DNA of 48,277 bases from NCBI GenBank assembly GCA_946480925.1, contig CAMLLU010000043.1:1-48277 (forward strand), read 5' to 3'. Positions 8,350 through 18,179 of this stretch are shown piece after piece. The stretch comes from an uncultured Rivibacter sp. (GTDB lineage: Bacteria > Pseudomonadota > Gammaproteobacteria > Burkholderiales > Burkholderiaceae). Under the pieces are notes generated by a model. It was given only the letters and a program-made list of their open reading frames with translations. It was not told where the DNA came from and ran no database searches. The first letter of the stretch is position 1. Every line of letters begins with the position of its first letter. The position numbers were made by a program, and so were the translations under genes.

Positions 8350-8744
8350 GCCGCGCCCAGCCAGCGTGCCAGCCCCCAGGCGGCCAGGCCCAGCACCACC
8401 AGCCACACGATCACGATGACGACCGCGCCGCCCACGAGCTTGGGCAGCTTGTCGTGGCTGGCCTCGGCTTCGCGCAGCCGCGCTTCCCACAGTGGCTGGG
8501 GCGTGAGCTTCAAGACCAGCGCGATGCCCAGTGGAATGAGCACCAGTTCGTCGAGCATGCCCAGCACCGGGATGAAGTCCGGAATCAGGTCGATGGGGCT
8601 CACGGCGTATGCAAGCACCGCCACCGCGACGAGCTTCGCGGCACGCGGTGTTTCCGGGTGTGTGAAGAGCTTCCACAACGCGAGCAGGTAGGTGGCGAGC
8701 CGCTCGCGGTTGGCTGCGCCGAAGATCTTGCGCAGGCGGCTCAT
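8346..8744 (-). CDS. YkvA-family (DUF1232) membrane protein
   Basis: The 132-residue protein contains the DUF1232 signature [20 protein letters not shown] followed by [12 protein letters not shown], and a C-terminal hydrophobic segment ([15 protein letters not shown]), so it is probably a small inner-membrane protein. The family function is not established. It overlaps the upstream helicase stop by 4 bp and the downstream nuclease start by 4 bp, so the three are made from one message. Confidence 0.88.
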   Translation of the reverse strand: MSRLRKIFGAANRERLATYLLALWKLFTHPETPRAAKLVAVAVLAYAVSPIDLIPDFIPVLGMLDELVLIPLGIALVLKLTPQPLWEARLREAEASHDKLPKLVGGAVVIVIVWLVVLGLAAWGLARWLGAA

Positions 8745-11242
8745 GCTCGCTTCCGTTTGGCAGGCACCCTCTGGGCCTCAGGTTCGGCTTCGGCAGCAGC
8801 GTTCATGTCCTTCAACATGCGTTCCAGTCGGTCCTTGAGTTTTTCGGTGGTGAGCTGTTCCCTGAAGCGTTCCACCATCAGTGGCAGGCTCATGGGGCTG
8901 GGTACTTCGAGCTCGACGAATTCGATGCTCTTGCCGTTCATGGACTTCAGCGCGGTCGCGATGCGGCGGATGTCGAGCTCCTGGCTCAGCACTTCGTTGT
9001 CGGCCTGGCTCAGCAGCAGGTTGCCGGCATCGTACTTGCGAAACACCTCGTAGAAGAGCGAGCTCGACGCCTGCAGTTGCTTCAGGCTCTTGGGCGCGCC
9101 GGGGTAGCCGCTGAACACCAGCCCGGCCACGCGCGCGATCTCGCGAAAGCGCCGCTGCGCCAGCTCGCTCGAGTTGAGGCTGGCCAGCACGTCGTGCAGG
9201 AGCTCCGTGGGCGCGAGCACGCTCTTGTCGAGCAAGGGCGTGGGGTCGATGGGCAAGGCGCTCAGCAGCTCGAAGCCGTAGTCGTTGAACGAAAGGCTGA
9301 AGGTGTTGGGTGCGTGCCTGGCCAGCCGGTAGGCCAGCAGCGACGCGAGGCCCAGGTGGGCGTTGCGGCCGGCGAAGGGGTACACGTACAGGTGCTGGCC
9401 TTCGCGCGAGAAGTAGCGCTCGATCAACAGGTTGTGCGGCGTGGGCAGGCGCGACAGCTTGGCCTGGGTGCGCAGCATGGGCGCGGCCGCGGCCATCTCG
9501 GGCTCGAAGAAGTCGCCTTGCGCGGCGCCTTGCAGCATCTGCAGCACCGAATCGGCCAGCTCGGCAGAAAGCTGCATCTTGCTGCCCGACCACGCCGGCA
9601 CGATGCCCTTCTTCCTGGTGGCGCGGCGCACGTAGGCCGCCATGTCCTGCGTGCGCACGTACTCGAGCACGCGGCCGGCGAACACGAAGTGGTCGCCCTT
9701 CTTCAGGCGCGCGATGAAGCCTTCTTCGATGGTGCCGAGCGTGCCGCCGCTCATCCACTTCACCTGCATCGACGCGTCTGAAACGATGGTGCCCACCTGC
9801 AGCTTGTGGCGCCGCGCGATGCCGCGGTCGGGCACGCGGTACACGCCGTCGACCAACTCCACGCGGTGGTATTCGGGGTAGGCACCCAGGCTGCCACCAC
9901 CGCGTTCCACGAAGGCCAGCGCCCAGTCGAACTCTTCACGCGTGAGCTGGCGGTAGGCGTGGCTGGTGCGCACCTCGTCGTACATGGCATCGGCCGTGAA
10001 GCCGCCGCCCAGCGCCACCGTCACCAGGTGCTGCACCAGCACGTCCAGCGGCTTGGCGGGGGACTCGCGTTTTTCGATGTGGCCGGCCTGCGCGGCACGG
10101 CGCGCGGCGGCGGCTTCCACGAGTTCCATGGTGTGGGTGGGCACGAGCGTCACGCGTGAAGGCCGGCCCGGCGCGTGGCCGCTGCGGCCGGCGCGTTGCA
10201 GCAGGCGCGCCACGCCCTTGGCCGAGCCGATCTGCAGCACGCGCTCTACCGGCAGGAAGTCCACGCCCAGGTCGAGCGACGAGGTGGCCACCACGGCCTT
10301 GAGACGCCCTTCCTTCAGGCCCAGCTCCACCCATTCGCGCGCGGCCTTGTCGAGCGAGCCGTGGTGCAGCGCCACGATGCCCGCCCATTCGGGCCGCTCC
10401 TGCAGGATGAGCTGGTACCAGATCTCGGCCTGCGAACGCACGTTGGTGAACACGAGCGTGGTGCCGCTCCTGTCGATCTCTTCGATGACCGGCAGCTGCA
10501 TCTGGCTGCCCAGGTGGCCGGCCCACGAGAAGCGGCCCGGCTCGGTGGGCAGCAGCGTGTCGATGACGAGCGACTTGTCGATGCGGCCGCGCACGAGCAC
10601 GCCGTCGTCGTGGCCCAGCAGCACGCGTGCGGCCTCTTCCAGGTTGCCCAGCGTGGCGCTCAGGCCCCACACCACGAGCTGCGGGTTCCAGCGCTTGAGG
10701 CGTGCCAGCGCCAGCTGCACCTGCACGCCACGCTTGCTGCCCATGAGCTCATGCCATTCGTCGACGATGACGAACTGCAGCGAGGCGAGTTCTTCGCGCG
10801 CGTTGTCGCGCGTGAGCATGAGGCTCAGCGACTCCGGCGTGGTGACCAGCGCGCCGGGGTAGCGCTTGTCCTGCTTCGCGCGTTCGGCAGACGGCGTGTC
10901 GCCGGTGCGCACGCCCACCGCCCATGCAGGTGCGATGCTGGTGAGCGGCAAGGCGATGGCGCGCGTGGTGTCGGCCGCCAGTGCACGCATCGGCGTGATC
11001 CACAACACGCGCAGCGGCTCGGCGTGGCGCGCCGCAGGCTGGCCGCCGAGCGCGTGCCAGCGGCTCAGGGCGCCGAACCACACCGCGTAGGTCTTGCCGG
11101 CGCCGGTGGTGGCATGCAGCAGGCCGCTGCTGCCCGCGGCCGCCTCGGCCCAGACCTCGCGCTGGAAGTCGAAGGGCCGCCAGCCGCGCGCATCAAACCA
11201 TTCGGTGATGGCGCTCCATGGCTGCGGTGGCGAAGTCGGCAT
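8741..11242 (-). CDS. Lhr-type DEXH helicase, ligase-associated DNA damage response family
   Basis: The 833-residue protein has Walker A ATTGAGKT (44-51), DEWH at 161-164, motif [11 protein letters not shown], a second RecA-like domain with [15 protein letters not shown] and QRAGRSGH motifs, and the long winged-helix/beta-rich C-terminal region of Lhr-core helicases. The family is usually annotated as the ligase-associated DNA damage response helicase, coded with an exonuclease, an ATP-dependent ligase and a phosphoesterase. None of those is adjacent here. Its N-terminus overlaps the end of the SDR gene by 50 bp in another frame, and it is coupled by a 4-bp overlap to the YkvA-like gene downstream. 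Confidence 0.92.
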   Translation of the reverse strand: MPTSPPQPWSAITEWFDARGWRPFDFQREVWAEAAAGSSGLLHATTGAGKTYAVWFGALSRWHALGGQPAARHAEPLRVLWITPMRALAADTTRAIALPLTSIAPAWAVGVRTGDTPSAERAKQDKRYPGALVTTPESLSLMLTRDNAREELASLQFVIVDEWHELMGSKRGVQVQLALARLKRWNPQLVVWGLSATLGNLEEAARVLLGHDDGVLVRGRIDKSLVIDTLLPTEPGRFSWAGHLGSQMQLPVIEEIDRSGTTLVFTNVRSQAEIWYQLILQERPEWAGIVALHHGSLDKAAREWVELGLKEGRLKAVVATSSLDLGVDFLPVERVLQIGSAKGVARLLQRAGRSGHAPGRPSRVTLVPTHTMELVEAAAARRAAQAGHIEKRESPAKPLDVLVQHLVTVALGGGFTADAMYDEVRTSHAYRQLTREEFDWALAFVERGGGSLGAYPEYHRVELVDGVYRVPDRGIARRHKLQVGTIVSDASMQVKWMSGGTLGTIEEGFIARLKKGDHFVFAGRVLEYVRTQDMAAYVRRATRKKGIVPAWSGSKMQLSAELADSVLQMLQGAAQGDFFEPEMAAAAPMLRTQAKLSRLPTPHNLLIERYFSREGQHLYVYPFAGRNAHLGLASLLAYRLARHAPNTFSLSFNDYGFELLSALPIDPTPLLDKSVLAPTELLHDVLASLNSSELAQRRFREIARVAGLVFSGYPGAPKSLKQLQASSSLFYEVFRKYDAGNLLLSQADNEVLSQELDIRRIATALKSMNGKSIEFVELEVPSPMSLPLMVERFREQLTTEKLKDRLERMLKDMNAAAEAEPEAQRVPAKRKRA

Positions 11243-12575
11243 GCAGCCGATTATTCGCGCTGGCCGCGTTGGCGCCGCGTTGCGCGGGCTTTGCAGACGC
11301 CGTGGCCCACAGCAGCGTCAGCAGCCCCAGCACCGGCAGGTTCTTGACGAGCGGGCCGCAGTGGTCGATGGTGAGCTCGGGCATGTTCCACGCCGCCGTG
11401 GCCGTGTAGCCCACCACCGCCGCGGCCTGGAAGGCATAGGCCCAGGCATTGGGCCGCAGCAGCAGCCACAGGCCGAGCACGGTATTGAGCGAGCACGAAG
11501 CCCACATCACCGCCACGCCCGCGCTGCCTTCGAAACCACAACGCGCCAGCAGCTCCAACACGCGCGACTGCTGCGGCAGCAAGGCGGTGATGAAGGCGGT
11601 GTAGAGCCACATGGCCGCCACCAGGCAGCGCAGCGCGAAGTGCAGCGGCGCCGGCAGCGTGCCGGTCGACGGGGCTTCGTGCCACAAGGCCTCCTGCATC
11701 GGGGTGGCCTCGCGGCCCAGCCATTCGCGCGCGGCGTTGCGCGGCGTGGTGTTGCCGCGCTCCAGCATGGTGAGCGTGTCGGGGCTGAACACGCGTTGCG
11801 GCAGCGCCTGTGCGCACCACGCACCCAGGCGCATCAGCGCCATCGGCACCGGCAGCCACAGCGGGTCGGCCAGGCCTTGCGCGGCGCGGTAGTGGGCCAG
11901 CATCTCGCGGTAGCTCAGCACCTGCGGGCCGGCCAGCTCGACCACGCGGCTGATGCGTGCCGGGTGCTCCACCATGCGGCACACGCTTTCGGCCAGCTCG
12001 GTCACGTGGATGGGCTGCACGCGTTGCCGGCCGCCGCCGGGCAGGCTCACCACCGGCAGGCTCGCCAGCAGGCGGAACAGCGCCGCGCTCTGGCTGCGCG
12101 GGCCGTACACCAGGCTCGGGCGCACCACGGCCCAGTCGATGCGGCCGTCGCTCGCGTGGCCGATCTCGGCCAGCGCCTCGTCGGCCAGCAGCTTGCTCAT
12201 GGCATAGGGCGTGCGCAACCCTTCGGGCCCGCGGCCCACGCCCAGTGCCGAGATCTGCACGATGCGCCGCACGCCGGCCAGCGCGGCGCCACGGAACAGC
12301 GCAATGGGCCCGTGCGTGTGCACCCGGTCGAAGGTGGCTTCGCCACCGGGCATCAAGATGCCCACCGCGTTGACCACCACGTCGAAGCCCCCGGCGGCCT
12401 GCAGCCGCCGTGCCCATTGCGCGGGCGTGAACGGCTCGGTGTAGTCGATGGCCAGGTGGTCCGGATGCTCGGGCGCGCCGCGGTGCGCCGCCACCACCAT
12501 GTGCCCGTGGGCACGCAGGCCTGCCACGATGGCACTGCCGATGCAGCCGGTGGCTCCACACACGAGGACTCTCAT
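11193..12575 (-). CDS. SDR oxidoreductase fused to DoxX-like membrane domain
   Basis: The 460-residue protein has an N-terminal atypical short-chain dehydrogenase domain with the NAD(P)-binding GATGCIG (7-13) and YAMSK (Tyr124, Lys128). After about residue 300 it becomes a membrane part with about four hydrophobic helices, as in DoxX-like domains. Such fusions are annotated as NAD-dependent epimerase or NAD(P)H-binding protein; the substrate is unknown. It follows the desaturase gene by 43 bp and overlaps the helicase start by 50 bp, so it sits in the middle of the reverse-strand operon. The start at 12575 gives the canonical N-terminal beta strand directly. Confidence 0.85.
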   Translation of the reverse strand: MRVLVCGATGCIGSAIVAGLRAHGHMVVAAHRGAPEHPDHLAIDYTEPFTPAQWARRLQAAGGFDVVVNAVGILMPGGEATFDRVHTHGPIALFRGAALAGVRRIVQISALGVGRGPEGLRTPYAMSKLLADEALAEIGHASDGRIDWAVVRPSLVYGPRSQSAALFRLLASLPVVSLPGGGRQRVQPIHVTELAESVCRMVEHPARISRVVELAGPQVLSYREMLAHYRAAQGLADPLWLPVPMALMRLGAWCAQALPQRVFSPDTLTMLERGNTTPRNAAREWLGREATPMQEALWHEAPSTGTLPAPLHFALRCLVAAMWLYTAFITALLPQQSRVLELLARCGFEGSAGVAVMWASCSLNTVLGLWLLLRPNAWAYAFQAAAVVGYTATAAWNMPELTIDHCGPLVKNLPVLGLLTLLWATASAKPAQRGANAASANNRLHADFATAAMERHHRMV

Positions 12576-12618
12576 GATTGCCTCACTCTCTGGGTTGTCG
12601 TCGGGTTGATTCAGTGAT

Positions 12619-14004
12619 TCAGAGGTCGCATCGACCATTGCGGCAACGCTGCATGCGCCGGGCCGTGCGCCACGCGGCAAGCCGCTCGAGGGCCGGCGCC
12701 AGCACGGCCGAGATGCCGTAGCGGCGCCGCGCGAAGCCGGCATAGGCGCGGTCGAACAGCGGCTGCAGCAGCGGCCAGCCGGTAGGCCGCAGCACCCAGC
12801 CCATACCGGTGGTGGCATAGGCCAGGCGCAGCGTCTCCATGCCGGCGACCAGGCGGCCACTGGCCGTGACGCCGTGGATCACGGCGTTCAGCTCGGCGAG
12901 CGTCTTGCCATAAGGCGCCACATCGAAGCCGGGCGCCGCGATGTCCACGAAGCGCAACCGGCCGCGGCCTGCATCGCGATCGCGCAGCGCGTCCATCTCG
13001 GTCTTGCAGATCAGGCAGCGGCTGTCGTACAGCAGCGCCAGCGGATACACGGCTTGCGACGGCGAGTCGCTCGGGGCTCGCCGCTCGCGCAGCTCCGGCC
13101 GGTGCGGCAGGTCAGCCGGCAAGGCCAGCCCGCTCACCAGCCCTGCACGCCGCAGTGCCAGCAGCACCCACCACCCCGGGTCGAGTTGCCATGCCGCCAG
13201 CCCCAGCCTGGACGACGCGGGGAACGCATGGTGGTTGTTGTGCCAGCACTCGCCCATGGTGACGAGCCCGCAAGCCCAGGCGCCCAGAGGCCCCAGGCCC
13301 GGCACGCGCACGTTGTAGCCCTGCACCGCGGCCGTGGTGACTTCCCATTGCTGGTGCCCTTGCCGATGCGCGAAGTGGCCGATGAGCCAGTGCCCCGTCA
13401 CGCCCACCGCCACGCGGGCGCACACGCCCCACAGCACCCAGCCGATGCCGCCCAGGGCAAAGAAGAGCACGGCCCACGGCAGCTGCTGCCACACCCACCA
13501 GCGCTCCAGCCGCTGGTAGAAGCGGTCGTCGGCCACCTCGGCCGGCGGCACGAACCGCGGCGGCCTGTCCAGCACGACGTCGCAGTGCAGTTGCCACCAC
13601 CCGTCGTGCAGCAGCGAACGCCGGTGCCCGAAGTAGTCGTGGCAGGCAGGCTGCCGCTGGGCCCAGTCGCGCAGGTCGTGCGTGCGCATCATGCCCAGCG
13701 GGCCGGCCATGCCGACCAGCGTGCCGAAGTAGACGAACAGGTGCTCGAGCCACAGCGGCGCTTCGTAGCTGCGGTGGATGAAGCGCCTGTGCATGCCCAG
13801 CGAATGCCCCAGGCACAGCGTGACGGCGGTAGCGGCGAGGAAGAGAAGGAAGCCGCCCCAGCTGAAGTAGCGGGTCGCGGCCAGCATGCCGCCCAGCACC
13901 ATGGCGCCCCACCAAAGAGACTTGAGCGGCGACCACAGCACCTTTCCGGCGACGGCGTCTGCGCCCTGCGGCCCGGCCACCATGGTGGGTACGTCGTTCC
14001 TCAT
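12619..14004 (-). CDS. Fatty acid desaturase fused to DCC thiol-oxidoreductase-like domain
   Basis: The 461-residue protein joins two families. Residues 1-300 are a membrane acyl desaturase with histidine box HSLGMH (67-72) and box HNNHH (255-259). The middle box is unusual, with scattered histidines between 109 and 133 instead of HxxHH. Residues 320-450 are a DUF393 (DCC family) domain starting LLYDSRCLICKTEM, with the C330-x-x-C333 pair. The first part should insert a double bond into acyl chains; the second may be redox-active, but its role is unknown. The start at 14004 has a strong GGAGGA ribosome site. An operator-like sequence matching that of the regulator gene lies just upstream, so control by the GbsR-type protein is likely. 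Confidence 0.88.
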   Translation of the reverse strand: MRNDVPTMVAGPQGADAVAGKVLWSPLKSLWWGAMVLGGMLAATRYFSWGGFLLFLAATAVTLCLGHSLGMHRRFIHRSYEAPLWLEHLFVYFGTLVGMAGPLGMMRTHDLRDWAQRQPACHDYFGHRRSLLHDGWWQLHCDVVLDRPPRFVPPAEVADDRFYQRLERWWVWQQLPWAVLFFALGGIGWVLWGVCARVAVGVTGHWLIGHFAHRQGHQQWEVTTAAVQGYNVRVPGLGPLGAWACGLVTMGECWHNNHHAFPASSRLGLAAWQLDPGWWVLLALRRAGLVSGLALPADLPHRPELRERRAPSDSPSQAVYPLALLYDSRCLICKTEMDALRDRDAGRGRLRFVDIAAPGFDVAPYGKTLAELNAVIHGVTASGRLVAGMETLRLAYATTGMGWVLRPTGWPLLQPLFDRAYAGFARRRYGISAVLAPALERLAAWRTARRMQRCRNGRCDL

Positions 14005-14022
14005 TTCGTCCTCCTCTTCCGA

Positions 14023-14044
14023 AATTTCAGCCAAAACAGAAATA
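14023..14044. promoter_or_regulatory. Operator copy 2 for GbsR-type regulator (desaturase promoter)
   Basis: This 22-bp site matches the palindrome at 14672-14693 in 18 of 22 positions, keeping the outer AATTTC and ACAGAAAT halves. It lies 18 bp upstream of the desaturase start, between regulator stop and desaturase start. The pair suggests one dimeric protein binds both. Confidence 0.6.
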
Positions 14045-14066
14045 AAGAGACAAAAAAAGGAGCCGC

Positions 14067-14648
14067 TCACGGCCCCAGCAAGTCAGCCGCCGAAGCCGGC
14101 CGCGAGTCCTGCGCCTCGGGCGCGGCTTCGCGCCCGAGCAGCTTCTTGATCCGCGCGCCCAGTCGCAGCACCTTGGTGAGCGTCTCGGTGTCGAGCCGCA
14201 GCATCTCGTCGCTCCAGGCGGTGAGCGTTTCCAGCAGCTCCAGCGTCTCCTTGATGCGCAGCTTGGCGGCGGCCGGATCCTTGCTGATGGCGGGGTCGGC
14301 CAGCAGCTCCTGCAGCACGGTGATGGTGGGCGCTATTTCACGCTGCTCGCGCTCGCGCACCACGGTGCGGAACAGCTCCCACACCTGGGTGGAGGTTTCG
14401 AAGTGGTCGCGCCGGTCACCCGGGATGTGCACCAGCCGCACCAGCTTCCAGCCCTGCAGCTCGCGGATGCTGGTGCTCACGTTGGAGCGCGCCACCTGCA
14501 GGGTGTCGGCGATCTCTTCGGCGTGCATGGGCCGGCCGGTGATGAAAAGCAGCGCGTGGATCTGCGCCACCGTGCGGTTGACACCCCAGCGGGTGCCCAT
14601 TTCGCCCCAGTGCAGCACGAAGCGGGTCAAGGTCGGTGAAAGCTCCAT
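14067..14648 (-). CDS. GbsR/MarR-family transcriptional regulator
   Basis: The 193-residue protein has an N-terminal winged helix-turn-helix with the GbsR-type pattern WGVNRTVAQIHALLF, HAEEIADTLQVARSNVSTSI and GDRRDHFE, followed by a helical dimerisation and effector region. GbsR proteins often repress choline or osmolyte genes, and relatives control membrane lipid genes. Here the next gene downstream is a desaturase fusion, which suggests control of membrane composition. The start at 14648 lies 23 bp downstream of a perfect 9-bp inverted repeat, and the same sequence occurs before the desaturase, so autoregulation is likely. An in-frame ATG three codons upstream is possible. Confidence 0.85.
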   Translation of the reverse strand: MELSPTLTRFVLHWGEMGTRWGVNRTVAQIHALLFITGRPMHAEEIADTLQVARSNVSTSIRELQGWKLVRLVHIPGDRRDHFETSTQVWELFRTVVREREQREIAPTITVLQELLADPAISKDPAAAKLRIKETLELLETLTAWSDEMLRLDTETLTKVLRLGARIKKLLGREAAPEAQDSRPASAADLLGP

Positions 14649-14671
14649 GGCCCGCATCGTATCCGGGCTGA

Positions 14672-14693
14672 AATTTCTGTCAACACAGAAATT
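14672..14693. promoter_or_regulatory. Operator copy 1 for GbsR-type regulator (autoregulatory)
   Basis: AATTTCTGT (14672-14680) and ACAGAAATT (14685-14693) form a perfect 9-bp inverted repeat around CAAC, just upstream of the regulator start. It is an AT-rich island in GC-rich DNA, so it probably overlaps the regulator promoter. Confidence 0.65.
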
Positions 14694-14741
14694 AAGTTTG
14701 CCGCAGCCAAGCTGGCCCAGGGGCTCGCGTTCCGGGGAGGC

Positions 14742-17027
14742 TCAGTCCGGCACGATGGTGTCGCGCTCGCGCAGCGCCCGGCACTGCGGGTGCTTGTAGT
14801 ACTGCGGCTTCTTGCACTGGGTCTGCATGCAGTAGTACAGCGAGAACTGCACGCGCCCGCCGCAGGCAGCGCGCGGCGTGGAGACTTCCGCCGCCGCGGC
14901 GGACTTGCGGCTGGCGGCCTTCTTGCCGCCCTCGCCCGCTTTCACCGAGGCCACCTTGGTGGAAGAAGACGACTTCTCCTCCGCCTCGTCGGCCGGCTTG
15001 TCCTGTGTAGCTTGCGGCGGCGGTGCCGGCTGCTCGCGGGCAGCCGCTGCGGCAGCGACTGCAGTCGCCGTGGCTGCGGTCGGTGCGGTGGTCGTGCCCG
15101 AGCCGGTGACCGTCTCCGTACCCACCGGCCTGGCAGCCGAGGCCTCGGCGCTTGCACCTTCGGGCGGGCTGGCCGCAGCCTGGGGTGCCGCAGCGGTGGG
15201 CGCACGGCCCAGCGCCGTGTCGGCAGCGGCCAGGCTGCGCTCGGCGGCCGAAGCCGGGTCTTCGGCCGGCGCGGCAGCCACCGGGGCCTGGCTCGAAATC
15301 GTCGGGCCGCGTGCCTCTTGCGCGGGGCGCAGCGTGCGCGCCACGGTGTCCATCACTCGCTCAGCCAGCCGCTGGTTGCCCCATTCGGCAGCGCTCAGCC
15401 AGGCCAGCGCCGCAACCGCCACCATGCTGGCGCCCCAGCGCATGCCGCTGCGGCGCCACCACGGCGTGCGCCGCCGTCGGCGCGGGCGCTCGAAGGCGCT
15501 CTCGGGCACGTAGCCCGGCACCGTGGCGCCGGGCGGCACGTCCATCGGCCCGCCGGCCATGACGCCGGGCGCATCGAAGTTGAAGCGCGAGGGCTGCGCG
15601 TCGCCGAAGCGGGAGTTCTCCCGCTCGTCGGCCTCGATGGAACTGGTGGCCGAGCGCAGGGCCTGCTGGATGGACGCCTGGAAATCGGGCTCGGCCCGGG
15701 CGTCGGCAGCAGGCGCGCCGCCCAGGTCGCCGAGCTTGGGCTGCGGCGGGCGCTGGGCGCGGTCGAACGCCGGCGCGGCCGTGGCGCTTTTCACCGTGGC
15801 GTGCAAGCGCTCACCCAGTTCGCGCGGCGAAAGCGGCGCCGCCGGCGAGGGCGGCACGCCGCCGGCCATCGCCGACTGCGGTGGCTGGGGCGGCGGCACG
15901 AACCAGGTTTGTGTATCGGCAAACGAAGGTTCACGCGGCTGCTGCACGGTGGCCTCGAACTCGGGCACGAACGGCTTGCGCGGCTCCTCGCGCCCGGCGG
16001 GTTCGGCAGCGTCGGCCGTGCCGGGCGCCGCTGCCGGGCCGCCCAGCACTTGGCGCAGCTGCGCCACGCGTTGCGGCCGGTCCTGCGGGCGCACGGCCAG
16101 CGCCCAGTCGAAGGCTTCGAGGAAGTTGCGGCCGTAGCGCGGGCCGATGTACTGCTGGCCCAGCCGGCTCACCAGGTCGGCCAGCGACACCTGCTGGTCA
16201 CCCACCGCTCGCGCGGTGGCCGGCAATGGCGCGCGGCCACTCACGCAGAAGTACACCACCGCGGCCAGCGAGTAGAGGTCGGTCCACGGCCCCACGCGCA
16301 GCTGCTCGGTTTCGGCGTATTGCTCGATGGGCGCGTAGGCCGGGTTCAGGAGGCTCTTGTCGGCGCCCAGGCGGCCTTCGTCGGCGCGCACGCCCAGGTC
16401 GAACAGCACCGGCTTGCCGTCGGACTGCAGCAGGATGTGCTCGGGCGTGAGGTTGAGGTGGTAGACCGCGGCGCCGTGCAGCAGCTGCAGCGCCTCGAGC
16501 AGCGGCTCCAGCAGCGCGCGCAGCCAGGCTTCGGAAGGCGGCTGCGTCATCTCGTCGCGCACCTGCTGCAGCGTCTTGCCCTCGTAGCAGGGCGTGGCGA
16601 GGTAGGCGGTGCGGTTGGCCTCCCAGCAGCGGTACACGCGCATGAGCGACGGGTGGTCGAAGCGCACCAACGCCTGCGCCTCGTTGATGAAAGCCCGCTG
16701 GCCGTGCACGAACTCGGCCAGCCTGGCGGGCGAGCGCAGCACCACCTGCGAGGCCGGGCCGCGCGTGGCCCATGCCATGGGCAGGTATTCCTTGATCGTT
16801 ACGCGCCGCTGCAGCACGGGGTCGATGGCGAGGTACACGATGCCGCGGGCGTTTTCGCTGAGCACGCATTCGATCTCGAACTCGCCCAGCTGGGTGCCGG
16901 CCGGCAGTGCGTCGGCACCGCGCGGCCCTTCGGGCTCGCGCCCCGGCGGTGAAGGTTGCGCGGCGGGCTTGCTGGCGCCTGCCGCCGCAGGCGGCGTGGG
17001 AGGGGAAGACTGGGTTCTGGAGCTCAT
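14742..17027 (-). CDS. Membrane-anchored protein kinase-like protein, probable pseudokinase
   Basis: The 761-residue protein has a protein-kinase fold at about 45-345: VTIKEYLP (Lys79), an alpha-C glutamate in FINEAQAL, a catalytic-loop equivalent YHLNLTPEH, LFDLG (Asp210) and the activation-segment end NPAYAPIEQY. The HRD aspartate is Asn192 and the metal-binding asparagine is His197, while the glycine loop is also degenerate, so phosphotransfer is doubtful. A long Pro/Ala-rich linker follows, then one membrane helix near residue 545, an Ala/Pro/Thr-rich stretch and a C-terminal Cys-containing segment. This predicts a cytoplasmic kinase-like domain and a periplasmic tail. The start is chosen at 17027; the frame is open 17 codons further upstream. 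Confidence 0.78.
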   Translation of the reverse strand: MSSRTQSSPPTPPAAAGASKPAAQPSPPGREPEGPRGADALPAGTQLGEFEIECVLSENARGIVYLAIDPVLQRRVTIKEYLPMAWATRGPASQVVLRSPARLAEFVHGQRAFINEAQALVRFDHPSLMRVYRCWEANRTAYLATPCYEGKTLQQVRDEMTQPPSEAWLRALLEPLLEALQLLHGAAVYHLNLTPEHILLQSDGKPVLFDLGVRADEGRLGADKSLLNPAYAPIEQYAETEQLRVGPWTDLYSLAAVVYFCVSGRAPLPATARAVGDQQVSLADLVSRLGQQYIGPRYGRNFLEAFDWALAVRPQDRPQRVAQLRQVLGGPAAAPGTADAAEPAGREEPRKPFVPEFEATVQQPREPSFADTQTWFVPPPQPPQSAMAGGVPPSPAAPLSPRELGERLHATVKSATAAPAFDRAQRPPQPKLGDLGGAPAADARAEPDFQASIQQALRSATSSIEADERENSRFGDAQPSRFNFDAPGVMAGGPMDVPPGATVPGYVPESAFERPRRRRRTPWWRRSGMRWGASMVAVAALAWLSAAEWGNQRLAERVMDTVARTLRPAQEARGPTISSQAPVAAAPAEDPASAAERSLAAADTALGRAPTAAAPQAAASPPEGASAEASAARPVGTETVTGSGTTTAPTAATATAVAAAAAAREQPAPPPQATQDKPADEAEEKSSSSTKVASVKAGEGGKKAASRKSAAAAEVSTPRAACGGRVQFSLYYCMQTQCKKPQYYKHPQCRALRERDTIVPD

Positions 17028-17287
17028 GGATCGTCCGGGGTGCATGGGCAGGCGTTCGGCCGGCCGCGCAGGAGGCACTCGGCAGCCGCTCGTTTCGTGC
17101 TGCGTTGCACCGGCACTGGCCAGGGTTCAAGTGTCAGGCACGTTGGCGACAAAACACCCGCTTCCACCAGCTTGGTTACGTTACAGATGCCCCTATTCAA
17201 GAGCCACCGGCGGCAAACGGGAAGACTGCGTTACGCCTGCTTGCACCCGAGATGGTTGGAGCCTCATGCCGGGCCCTTGCCGCAGCC

Positions 17288-18148
17288 TCACCGCACGGGT
17301 GTGGCTCCCACGATCCAGCCTTCCAGCGGGTCCATGTCGGCCGGCAGCCCCCAGCCCGGCCGTTGCGCGCCCCAGGCCGCCAACATGAGGCACAACACCG
17401 CGTCGAGGCGGTCGCCCGAGGCATCGGCCACGAGGTCGTCGCGCTGCGCATGGCTGAGCTTCAAGCGCAAGCCCAGGCGGCTCGCGCCGCGCTCCAGCGC
17501 TTCCACGAGGTCCTTGCGGGCGATCAGCCGCTCGGGCGTGTGGCGGGCGCGGTCGTCGCTCTTGTACGAACGCGAGCCCAGCAGCTCCCGCGCCACGAGG
17601 CCGGGGTAGCCCTCGAGCGCCACGCGCTGCGGGTCGCCCGCGTGCAGGCCGGGCAGGTGCACACCGGCCTGCAGCAGCAGCGGCACGCCCGCATGCAGCA
17701 TGTAGGCCACCGGGGGGTTGACCCACTTCATGGACGGTGACGAGCCGGCCGGCGCGTCAGTGGCGCGGTGCGCGAACTTGCCGCCCACCGGCCGCGCATT
17801 GCAGAAAGCCGCGAAGGTCTCGCGGATCTGCTCGCGCGTGAGGCCGCTGTAGTGCTGCATCAACGCACGCCATTCGGTGGGCCAGCCCAGCGCCAGCACC
17901 AGCTCGCGCGGCAGGCCGAAGGGAAAGTCGAACGCCGCGACCCAGGGGCCCGGCTGCGCCAGCCAGCCGGCAAAGCCTGCGAAGTCCGCAAACGCATCGA
18001 TGCGCTCGAGCTTCACCACCGAGCCGGCCACCCGCCCGTGCGCCACCGTGATGGGCTTGCGCCGCGTGGGTGCGCTGGTGAAGTCGATGCCCGCCACGGC
18101 GGTGGGCGCAAGGTGCGCAAGGTGTTGGTCAATCCCTGGTGAAGACAT
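17288..18148 (-). CDS. DUF429 domain protein
   Basis: The 286-residue protein has the DUF429 pattern: AVAGIDFTSAP near the N-terminus, AAFDFPFGLPREL in the middle, ALEGYPGLVAREL later, and a C-terminal DRLDAVLCLMLAAW. DUF429 proteins have a predicted RNase H-like nuclease fold with conserved acidic residues; their role is unproven. The start at 18148 lies 31 bp from the divergent AsmA-like gene, so the two share one promoter region. An upstream extension to 18238 would overlap that gene and is rejected. Confidence 0.82.
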   Translation of the reverse strand: MSSPGIDQHLAHLAPTAVAGIDFTSAPTRRKPITVAHGRVAGSVVKLERIDAFADFAGFAGWLAQPGPWVAAFDFPFGLPRELVLALGWPTEWRALMQHYSGLTREQIRETFAAFCNARPVGGKFAHRATDAPAGSSPSMKWVNPPVAYMLHAGVPLLLQAGVHLPGLHAGDPQRVALEGYPGLVARELLGSRSYKSDDRARHTPERLIARKDLVEALERGASRLGLRLKLSHAQRDDLVADASGDRLDAVLCLMLAAWGAQRPGWGLPADMDPLEGWIVGATPVR

Positions 18149-18179
18149 CTGCCGCACTGTAATTGCCACAATCTCGCGA

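Noticed and set aside
9966..12617. Long forward frames opposite the helicase and SDR genes
   Set aside because: They are His/Arg/Gln-rich and antisense to genes with clear motifs; they result from high GC content.
14790..16952. 720-codon forward frame opposite the pseudokinase gene
   Set aside because: Composition is Arg/Gly/His-rich without domains; the reverse frame has kinase motifs.
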